Shown here: piece after piece, positions 7,626 to 13,941 of the stretch | Position numbering within the stretch: position 1 is the stretch's first letter | How the letters are laid out: each line of letters opens with the position of its first letter | NCBI GenBank assembly: GCA_003503945.1 | Contig: DOCD01000065.1 | Coordinates: 7,639-21,579 of the forward strand | DNA from: Clostridiales bacterium | GTDB taxonomy: Bacteria; Bacillota; Clostridia; Christensenellales; Borkfalkiaceae | Length of the DNA stretch: 13,941 nucleotides | Reading direction: 5' to 3' | The notes under the pieces: generated by a model | Told to the model about the DNA's origin: nothing | The model's database searches: none | What the model saw: only the letters and a program-made list of their open reading frames with translations | Translations under genes and position numbers: made by a program

Positions 7626-10376
7626 TTACTTATTCTCGTGTTCTGACATCTTTTTCTTTTCTTTATAGTCGCGGATTATTTCATGCGGCCATTTGAACTT
7701 GAATTTACGTACCGCTACGTCGAGAAGGAACAGCACAATAATAAGAATGAGTAACACGATTCTCGGGTCGAAGCTTTTTCTGAGGAATTTGACGAATGTG
7801 TCGAATATATCGAACGAATCCTCCGCAACTATACCGTTGCCGCCCTCCGCAATAGCATTAAGTAAGTCAAGACCCTTTTGATTGTCTTCCGCAAGCTTGT
7901 CGTACTCAGCGGAATACGAGAATGTTTTATAAGTCGAGGCGGTATCGAGAAGCCCGCCGTTGGCGTCAAGCTTGTTTACGACTATTTCGTAAAGTCCGGG
8001 GCAGGTGATAACTATCGAAAACCTAGAACTGCCTTCTGTAGAAGTTATCTGTATTTCGTTTTGCAAATAATACAGTTTTGCTTCTTCCGTGAGAGGATTT
8101 ACCGCAACCTGAAGCTTTTCGCCCTCCGCAAGCACAACGCTTACGTTTAACTGACTCGTATAATTTTCTTCACGCAGCCACAGGCGCATATCCTGCGGGC
8201 GTATATCTTTGACGGGGAACAGCCCCTCTATAACGTTGCTTAAAAACCTTTCGCCGACCTCGTTACCGTAAATTTTTTCCGACCAGCGGCCGTTAAGGTC
8301 GCACATAAAGCTGCCGACGTTGCCCTGCCCGTACTGCCACTGAGCATATATAGGCACACCGTAAGGTCCGATAAGCGGAACCTTGGCGTCCTGCTTAGCA
8401 AGGGTGCCGTAATAGCCCGTAAGCTCGGGGAATACCGCCGTTTCGATACCCTCGACAGCGGACGTATGGTCTTTTATGGTGGGGATAAACGGCTTGGTTT
8501 CCTCTATTTCCGAAATCAGCTTCGAAGCGACGTCTTCGCGCATTTTTACGCCTATCTGGTTTTGCGCTTTTACGTCGTAAAGATTACTGCCTTCTTTTTC
8601 CCCGCCTGCCGCATCCACCGCTTCCTGCATTAATTTAAGGTAAGCGTCCTGCGCCTGCCATGCGACTACGGACATCGTAATGCCTTTCGCCTTATTCTGC
8701 TGCACGACTTTCAAAAATTCCTCTTCGTCGCTGGGCTGACCGTCGGTTACAAGCAGAATGTGACGCCTGTCGACATTGGCGGTGCTGAGTTCTGCGCCCG
8801 CCCTGTCGAGCGCGTTGCTGAAAACCGTTCCGCCCTCGCCGTCCGCTTCGATACTGTTTATCGCGTCGTCCAGAAGCGATTTGTTGACTGCGGAAGTTAA
8901 ATGCACGATATCGTCTGAACCGTCGTCGAGCGTCATAATCCCGCAGAAATCGCTTGCGTGCAGCGAATCCACGCAGACCCTTGCGCCCTGCTTTGCAACG
9001 GAAACCGCGCTGTTTTCACCCGTACCCATCGAGCCCGAATGGTCGATTATAATCATGAGTGCGAGAGGCGGCGCATAGTCGACTACTCTGACAGGAAGCA
9101 TTTCCTGATACAGTGTGTCGTACATATCGTTCCTGTTGTACGCGTGCGGCTTTACGACTCCGTTCTCGGTGTCGTTTTCGCCGCCGACGGTGAACAGCCC
9201 GCCGCCGTGATTATAGACGTAATCCCTCAGCAATCTGTCGAAGCCGTCGGGCATATCGCTGTTTGCTATATTGACAAGTATTACCTGTTCGTAGTTGCAG
9301 AGCTCGTTTATGTCGGCAGGTATAAGATCCTTTTCCCTCTCTATGCTGTAAACGGTTACGTTATACTCGGTATCAAGGAAGGTTTTAAGCTTCGCCGACT
9401 CGTCCTTATGGTTTTCGATTATGAGTATGTTGTCGAAATCGTGAACCATGATGTACGTATAATATACGTTGTTTTCTTTGACGGTATCGTCAAGATTATC
9501 GATTTCTATGCGGAACTCATGCAAACCCGATACGTCCACCGCAAATTCGAGCCCGAAGGTCTGCTCAGCTTCGGACATGACCAAAATATACGTCTCTTCC
9601 TTATCCTTGTATTCCGTTCCGTCAAGGTAGGTATCCGTGACCTTCACCGCAACGGGGCGCTCTTCCCCGAAATTGCTTCTAAGGGTCATATTCAGGTTGA
9701 AATTTTTACCGGGGTCGATATTGTAATCGGGCGTTTCGACGCCTGTAATCTGCACTTCGTCCTCGACGTTTTCGTTGGGAAAATGCACGACGTCGACCTT
9801 TATGCCGTCGGCTGCAACCGTCTTAATCACGGAGGTTGCGCTGCCGTCCGTTTCGAAGCCGTCGGAAAGCAATACGATTTTGGCTGACTGAGGATTTTCG
9901 AAAAGCCCCGCCGCATATTTGAGCGCGGCGGCAAAATCGGTTGCCGCGGTGTCTGGCTCCTCCGACTGTACGTATTCCGCAAACGCGGCGCGCGCGTCAT
10001 TGTTCAGTCTGGCTGCGTAAATCTGATTATATCCGAACTTTACGATGCCTATCTTATAATTCGAACCGCACTCTTCGACCACGTTTTGTATGAAATCGTC
10101 CTTTAAGCGAACTTCTTCCCTGTTGGAATAGGAGCTGTCGACGAGGATAATGATTTCGTTTTCCTTGTTGGGCACGTTGTACATAAACATTATGCCCGAC
10201 AAAAGCGCTATGCTGAAAAGCATTATCAGCGAATGCAATACAACCGAAACGATACGGTTACGGTTGCGCCTGTATCTTTTTGCCACTCTGAAATAGGGAA
10301 ACAGCGTCAACAATACAGCCGGAATCAGCAAAAACAGTAACCAGGGATTTGAAAAAGTAATTCTGAAATCTGACAT
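7626..10376 (-). CDS. Membrane protein with two VWA domains flanking a glutamine-amidotransferase-like domain
   Basis: Residues are numbered from the TTG at 10382 (918 total). Two N-terminal membrane helices (about 13-31 and 45-68) match the BatA-type layout. VWA domain 1 follows at about 76-205, with a full metal site: DSSYS (82-86), Thr148 and Asp174. A beta-sandwich-like stretch spans about 208-312. A class I glutamine-amidotransferase-like fold spans about 315-435 (NILIIENHKDESA, then NHGGGLFTVGG), with no obvious catalytic Cys. VWA domain 2 spans about 437-610, with DHSGS (447-451), Thr519 and Asp547. The remaining extracytoplasmic part (about 630-820) leads to a membrane helix at 874-890 and a short basic cytoplasmic tail. 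I prefer the ATG at 10376, because the GGGGG ribosome site lies 6 bases before it. It sits a few bases after the BatA-like gene. Probably a membrane partner of the MoxR ATPase; the client is unknown. Confidence 0.92.
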   Translation of the reverse strand: MSDFRITFSNPWLLFLLIPAVLLTLFPYFRVAKRYRRNRNRIVSVVLHSLIMLFSIALLSGIMFMYNVPNKENEIIILVDSSYSNREEVRLKDDFIQNVVEECGSNYKIGIVKFGYNQIYAARLNNDARAAFAEYVQSEEPDTAATDFAAALKYAAGLFENPQSAKIVLLSDGFETDGSATSVIKTVAADGIKVDVVHFPNENVEDEVQITGVETPDYNIDPGKNFNLNMTLRSNFGEERPVAVKVTDTYLDGTEYKDKEETYILVMSEAEQTFGLEFAVDVSGLHEFRIEIDNLDDTVKENNVYYTYIMVHDFDNILIIENHKDESAKLKTFLDTEYNVTVYSIEREKDLIPADINELCNYEQVILVNIANSDMPDGFDRLLRDYVYNHGGGLFTVGGENDTENGVVKPHAYNRNDMYDTLYQEMLPVRVVDYAPPLALMIIIDHSGSMGTGENSAVSVAKQGARVCVDSLHASDFCGIMTLDDGSDDIVHLTSAVNKSLLDDAINSIEADGEGGTVFSNALDRAGAELSTANVDRRHILLVTDGQPSDEEEFLKVVQQNKAKGITMSVVAWQAQDAYLKLMQEAVDAAGGEKEGSNLYDVKAQNQIGVKMREDVASKLISEIEETKPFIPTIKDHTSAVEGIETAVFPELTGYYGTLAKQDAKVPLIGPYGVPIYAQWQYGQGNVGSFMCDLNGRWSEKIYGNEVGERFLSNVIEGLFPVKDIRPQDMRLWLREENYTSQLNVSVVLAEGEKLQVAVNPLTEEAKLYYLQNEIQITSTEGSSRFSIVITCPGLYEIVVNKLDANGGLLDTASTYKTFSYSAEYDKLAEDNQKGLDLLNAIAEGGNGIVAEDSFDIFDTFVKFLRKSFDPRIVLLILIIVLFLLDVAVRKFKFKWPHEIIRDYKEKKKMSEHENK

Positions 10377-10382
10377 TTCCAA

Positions 10383-10387
10383 CCCCC
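10383..10387 (-). promoter_or_regulatory. Ribosome binding site that decides the start of the double-VWA gene
   Basis: GGGGG on the minus strand lies just after the TAA stop of the BatA-like gene (10391-10389). It is directly followed by TTG (10382-10380) and then, 6 bases after the G-run, by ATG at 10376. Spacing favours the ATG; the TTG would leave no gap at all. The difference is only two residues. Confidence 0.6.
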
Positions 10388-10388
10388 G

Positions 10389-12314
10389 TTAAAAGTAGTC
10401 GCGCGATTGCAACCACCACTCGACGAAGAGCAATGCAACGAGCGCCGCGGCGAAATAAACGAGTAAATCCTTATCCGCCCGCTCGGTGCGTTTGCCTACG
10501 TTAAGCGTCGGTAACGCGTCCACTTCTTTTGTTATTTCACTTTCGAAATTCGCTATGCTGACGTAAAACATATCGACGATTACGTTAGAATAGTAAGTTT
10601 GCGTAAGAGTATAAGTTCCGGGTACGGTAACTTCGAATTCCGCGGGGAATTCGCTAAGCTTGATTTCCGTATTCGCGGGATTGCGGACGGAAAGCTCGGT
10701 ACCCTTTGCATTGAGTTTTACGGTGTCGCCGACTTCGAACGAGCCGCTCCTTACCGTAGGAGGCATATAATAATTGAATATATCCGCAAAAAACCGCGGA
10801 AAATTCCACAAAAGCCCCATATTCGAGTAGTTTAAATCGATTGAAAGCACGAGATATTTTTCTCTTTCGGTGTTCTTGGCAAGCAACACGGGGTCGCCCT
10901 GCACGAAAAGCAACTCCTCGTATCCGTCGTGCGAGGTTATGCGCCTGTACTTCGATACAGTTGTCAAATCCGGCAAAAGATGCGCAGATATGGGATGAGC
11001 TTTACCCGACGCAACGGTCGTACCCAACGCAACCGAAATATCGTTTCCGAGCCTTATACCCGAGCCCTGAGGAACACTATTCGGGTCGATAAGCATAACC
11101 ACGCCGTCGGTGGGCATCTTGTCGGGCATTGCACCGTGTTCGAATATATAGAAATCGTAACCGCCCGTTTTGAATTCCTCGCCCGACCTTACCGTTACGA
11201 ACTCTATATCCCACGTGTTTTCGTAGCTCGCTTTCACCGACTGAATTGCCGTACGTATAAAGGTATTGTCCTTAGAACTTGCGTACTGCACCCTGAGCTT
11301 GGGTTTCGTCCCGCCGTAAAGATAATACGTGTTGTCGTTTACAAAGCTGTCGTCGATAATATTGCCGCCTTCGTCGATATGCACGTATACGTAATCAAAC
11401 GAATGTATAGCGGATTTTTCGTCTTCTCCCGCTTCGGGTTTTGTTTTAAATACGATAGTTTTTTTCTGCTGAACTATATCGAACTGCTCGGAATACTGTA
11501 TAAAGCGTTTAGTATCGTTCGTGCCGTTATATTTGACGACGTCGCAGACGATATCCAGCTCTCTCGATTTGCCGAAACAGCCGACCTCGATAGTAAAGGT
11601 ATAATATCCGTCTTCGAGCACGGCTTTGCAATCGAGCACCGCCGCGTTCCAGTCGTCCTGATGTGATACGTCGACGACCCTTATTCGTCCCTTGTCGATA
11701 TAATCGGTTGCAGTAAACAAAACGACTTCCGCGTCGGGATTTCTTTCGACCACTTCTTCGGAAAGAAGCACGGCAGCCTCCATATCCGCGGAAGCGAAAG
11801 TGCATTTGAAGCTGTCGGGAAGAACGAGCTCCTCCAAAAGTCCGTCCAGCTCTTCCGAGTTTTCCGCCGACGAACGCTGTACAAGAAAGTACGGCTTATC
11901 GCTTGCAATGATTACGGAAGTAAACCCGCCTTTTTCCGCATTCTCGCGCGCGAATTGCTTCACGCCGTCAACCGCCCTTTCAAAGCGGGTTTCGCCGTCG
12001 CTTTCGACCATCATACTCGCCGAAGCGTCGATAATGGCAACCTTTTCGTTGGATACCACGTCAACATCGGCACGTATTACCGGCCATGCAAGAAGCATTG
12101 CGCAGGATACGAGAATGAGAACCTGACAGATAAATAATAATATGTTTTTTAAACGGTTAATCGGGATTTTCTTCTTCCTGTACTTCATGCTCAACTTCCA
12201 GACGTAGGTACTGGAAATGAATTTCTGCTGATAGTTGGGCTTGATAATATAGATAAGAATTAACGCGGCAATAGCCAGCAACCCCAAAAGACCTAAGGGT
12301 AGCAATAAAGTCAT
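10389..12314 (-). CDS. BatA-like membrane protein with VWA domain
   Basis: A 641-residue inner-membrane protein of the BatA (aerotolerance) type. The N-terminus matches the BatA N-terminal domain: a helix at about 4-24, a polar stretch KPNYQQKFISSTYVWKLS, a basic segment (MKYRKKKIPINRLKN), and a second helix at about 57-79. The VWA domain starts at residue 91 with DASAS (96-100) and continues to about 270; Asp204 in LFTATD is the likely last metal ligand. The Thr expected in the metal site is not clear: the region reads CTFASADMEAAV. A long extracytoplasmic region follows, then a final helix (about 617-636) and a very short tail. The ATG at 12314 overlaps the DUF58 stop in ATGA, with AGGA 8 bases upstream (12326-12323). 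It presumably acts with the MoxR ATPase and DUF58 protein as a membrane complex. Family is clear; the exact role in this organism is not. Confidence 0.92.
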   Translation of the reverse strand: MTLLLPLGLLGLLAIAALILIYIIKPNYQQKFISSTYVWKLSMKYRKKKIPINRLKNILLFICQVLILVSCAMLLAWPVIRADVDVVSNEKVAIIDASASMMVESDGETRFERAVDGVKQFARENAEKGGFTSVIIASDKPYFLVQRSSAENSEELDGLLEELVLPDSFKCTFASADMEAAVLLSEEVVERNPDAEVVLFTATDYIDKGRIRVVDVSHQDDWNAAVLDCKAVLEDGYYTFTIEVGCFGKSRELDIVCDVVKYNGTNDTKRFIQYSEQFDIVQQKKTIVFKTKPEAGEDEKSAIHSFDYVYVHIDEGGNIIDDSFVNDNTYYLYGGTKPKLRVQYASSKDNTFIRTAIQSVKASYENTWDIEFVTVRSGEEFKTGGYDFYIFEHGAMPDKMPTDGVVMLIDPNSVPQGSGIRLGNDISVALGTTVASGKAHPISAHLLPDLTTVSKYRRITSHDGYEELLFVQGDPVLLAKNTEREKYLVLSIDLNYSNMGLLWNFPRFFADIFNYYMPPTVRSGSFEVGDTVKLNAKGTELSVRNPANTEIKLSEFPAEFEVTVPGTYTLTQTYYSNVIVDMFYVSIANFESEITKEVDALPTLNVGKRTERADKDLLVYFAAALVALLFVEWWLQSRDYF

Positions 12315-13210
12315 GCCATTATTCCTGTTTTAAGTAATTCTCCGAAAAGCACTTTTTCGACGGGGCGGTCGGTGCAAACCGAAATAAAGTCTGCCCCGCG
12401 CGAGTTGCAGTAGGACTTGATTTCCGCCTGCATATCCTTAAGCGCGTCCGCATACGCAAGCTGCATACTGCGGGTTATCCTGATTTTCATATTTCTGTCG
12501 TCGAGCATATCCAACGACTCTGAGTCGATAAGGTTGACCCTGCCGTTGTAAACGGGCTCGACCTCGTCCGGCGTAAGCACCTGTATCAGAAGTACCTGCC
12601 GCTGTTTGTAGCAAAGATAATCGATTGCCTTTTTCCAGTCGTTTTCGCTGAAGAAATCGGAAATGATTACCGAAAGCCCGTCCTTGGTGCCCGCGTCTAT
12701 CCCGCTTGAAATTGCGGCGGAAATATCCGCGCCGTCCGCAAAAGCCGTCTGTTCCAACGTGCTTATCGCCCTGAAAAAGGACTGCTTGCCGACTATCGTG
12801 CCGAAGGGATTTTCAAGCTTGTCTTCCTTTATCATTTTAAAGGAAACCTTGTCCATATTGTGTACGGATAAAAATCCCAAAGCGGCGGCAACCGCAATAG
12901 CATACGCACCCTTCTCCGGATTAATCTTGCCCATTGAAGCCGAACAATCCAAAAAAATTTGCGTATGCATCTGTCTTTCGTCGGTAAATAATTTTAAAAA
13001 GTATTTTTCGAAACGGCTGTACAAATTCCAGTCGATGCGCCTTATATCGTCGCCGAGCATATATTCGCGGTAATCGGCGAACTCCACCGTCTGACCGTAC
13101 GTCCTGACAAGGTGTTTTCCGCCGAAGAAGCCCGATAATTCGGGACGAAGATTTAAGGCGAGCGTTTCCAACCTGCTGAAAAATGCGTCGTTCAAGTAAG
13201 AAACTGCCAT
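12311..13210 (-). CDS. DUF58 domain-containing protein (VWA-like fold, MoxR partner)
   Basis: A 299-residue soluble protein, of ordinary length for the family. The DUF58 signature is plain: FADYREYMLGDDIRRIDWN at about residues 44-62. The region after it has a VWA-like fold with DCSAS (88-92) and Asp185 in IISDFF. At the position where related proteins usually have Thr (GGTD-like), this one reads DGADIS, so the metal site may be incomplete. No membrane helix or signal peptide is seen, so it should be cytoplasmic. The start at 13210 shares its A with the TAA stop of the MoxR gene (TAATG). No good ribosome site precedes it, which fits translation by reinitiation after the MoxR gene. DUF58 genes next to MoxR are a standing arrangement across bacteria; the protein is thought to link the ATPase to VWA membrane partners. 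Confidence 0.95.
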   Translation of the reverse strand: MAVSYLNDAFFSRLETLALNLRPELSGFFGGKHLVRTYGQTVEFADYREYMLGDDIRRIDWNLYSRFEKYFLKLFTDERQMHTQIFLDCSASMGKINPEKGAYAIAVAAALGFLSVHNMDKVSFKMIKEDKLENPFGTIVGKQSFFRAISTLEQTAFADGADISAAISSGIDAGTKDGLSVIISDFFSENDWKKAIDYLCYKQRQVLLIQVLTPDEVEPVYNGRVNLIDSESLDMLDDRNMKIRITRSMQLAYADALKDMQAEIKSYCNSRGADFISVCTDRPVEKVLFGELLKTGIMA

Positions 13211-13941
13211 TATTTTTTACCGAAAAGTCCGCGTTTGGGTTTCTTTTTTGTTTCCTCTTCCGCCGCGGGTTCGTTGTCCTGCGCGGGAACGGACTTTTCT
13301 TCGTTTTCCTTTTCGTTGTTTTCCGCTGCCGCTTTTACGGGTGCGACGTTGGATTTTTTACCAAGCTCCTTGATAATCATAGTGATTATCTCGTCGGGCG
13401 CAACCCTCTCCGCTATCGCTTCGAAGGTGAGCTTCATACGGTGACGTAGTACGGGGTAAGCGAGCCTGTTTATATCGTCGTAGGATACGTTAAATCTGCC
13501 GAGCAGCAGCGCACGCACCTTTGCCGCAGATATAAGCGCCTGTCCCGCTCGGGGGCTCGCGCCCAGTCGTACGTATTTTTTCGCCGTTTCTGTCGCGCAG
13601 TCGCTGTCGGGGTGAGTTGCCGAGCAAAGGGTCATCGCATAGCGCATTACCTCCTCCGCCACCGGTATCTGGTTTGCCGTCTTACGCATTTCCAGAAGCT
13701 GTTCGCCGCTGCACGCCGCGTCCGCTACCTCCGCCATCGTCTTCTGCGTTAAATTTACTATATCCATAAGCTCGTCGAGCGTAGGGTTTTTGACGATAAT
13801 TTTGAACATAAAGCGGTCCATCTGCGCTTCGGGCAGGGGGTACGTTCCGTCCTGCTCGATAGGGTTCTGCGTCGCAAGCACGAAGAACGGCTCGTTCAGC
13901 TTCCTCGATACGCCCATTACCGTTACCGTGTGCTCCTGCAT
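13210..13941 (-). CDS. MoxR-family AAA+ ATPase, 5' end missing
   Basis: Cytoplasmic chaperone-like AAA+ ATPase; 243 C-terminal residues are visible. The Met at the window edge is not the start: it belongs to the family segment MQEHTVTV that follows the Walker B part, so Walker A and B lie outside the window. Visible motifs are sensor 1 (ATQNP, Asn26 of the visible part), the LPEAQMDRF block with the arginine-finger region (Arg43), and sensor 2 (GASPRAGQAL, Arg131). The conserved C-terminal lid ends near residue 195. It is followed by an extra tail of about 48 residues: Glu/Ala/Asn-rich (about 203-230), then strongly basic (TKKKPKRGLFGKK). Most MoxR proteins end soon after the lid. The stop overlaps the DUF58 start by one base. 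It would power the VWA proteins encoded downstream. Confidence 0.96.
   Translation of the reverse strand: MQEHTVTVMGVSRKLNEPFFVLATQNPIEQDGTYPLPEAQMDRFMFKIIVKNPTLDELMDIVNLTQKTMAEVADAACSGEQLLEMRKTANQIPVAEEVMRYAMTLCSATHPDSDCATETAKKYVRLGASPRAGQALISAAKVRALLLGRFNVSYDDINRLAYPVLRHRMKLTFEAIAERVAPDEIITMIIKELGKKSNVAPVKAAAENNEKENEEKSVPAQDNEPAAEEETKKKPKRGLFGKK

Noticed and set aside
8958..9887. 309-codon open frame on the plus strand
   Set aside because: Antisense to the double-VWA gene, whose domains and motifs are clear; the translation resembles nothing and is biased in composition.
10377..10382. TTG at 10382 as start of the double-VWA gene
   Set aside because: The GGGGG ribosome site directly touches it, leaving no spacing; ATG at 10376 has a 6-base spacing.
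10929..11666. 245-codon open frame on the plus strand
   Set aside because: Antisense to the BatA-like gene; no domain, no start signal.
13939..13941. ATG at the right edge as the start of the MoxR gene
   Set aside because: The residue belongs to the conserved MQEHTVTV segment in the middle of the AAA+ domain; the Walker motifs must lie beyond the window.
1..13941. CRISPR array, tRNA/rRNA genes, insertion sequences or phage genes
   Set aside because: Looked for on both strands; no regularly spaced non-coding repeats, tRNA-like cloverleaf sequences, transposase or integrase motifs were seen, and nearly the whole window is coding.

Overview
All seven genes lie on the minus strand, packed almost end to end, so transcription runs from high to low coordinates. 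Base composition is roughly half GC by eye. The AAAGGAG-type ribosome binding sites, lipoprotein signal peptides and the BspA-type leucine-rich-repeat protein suggest a Gram-positive anaerobe, probably an uncultured gut or rumen member of the Clostridia. This placement is an inference from protein style, not from a marker gene.

Region 1 (13941 down to 7626) is a MoxR/von Willebrand A (VWA) cassette. It holds a MoxR-type AAA+ ATPase cut by the window edge, a DUF58 protein, a BatA-like membrane protein with a VWA domain, and a large membrane protein with two VWA domains around a glutamine-amidotransferase-like domain. MoxR/DUF58 share one base (TAATG) and DUF58/BatA share four (ATGA). The BatA gene and the double-VWA gene are separated by a few bases. 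This is one translationally coupled unit. In known relatives, MoxR ATPases work with VWA proteins as chaperone-like remodelers, often of envelope proteins or metal-dependent complexes.

Region 2 (7595 down to 1433) follows after gaps of 30 and 34 bases with no visible promoter or terminator. It holds two large lipoproteins. The first is a 943-residue protein with an Fn3-like domain, 27 BspA-type leucine-rich repeats and a C-terminal Listeria-Bacteroides (InlB B-type) repeat. The second is a 1098-residue protein with three Ig-like modules followed by about 820 mostly helical residues that I do not recognise.

Region 3 (1436 down to 1) starts with a 97-base gap containing a good housekeeping-type promoter (TTGACT, 17 bases, TAAAAT) whose -35 box overlaps the preceding stop codon. 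It drives the 5' part of a secreted S8 (subtilisin/lactocepin-like) serine protease, cut by the left window edge before its catalytic serine.

A reasonable but unproven reading is that the cassette is an envelope-located chaperone or assembly machine, co-transcribed with two surface lipoproteins that may be its clients or partners, with a surface protease next door. The best candidate for something undescribed is the combination of the double-VWA protein and the Ig-helical lipoprotein in one operon.
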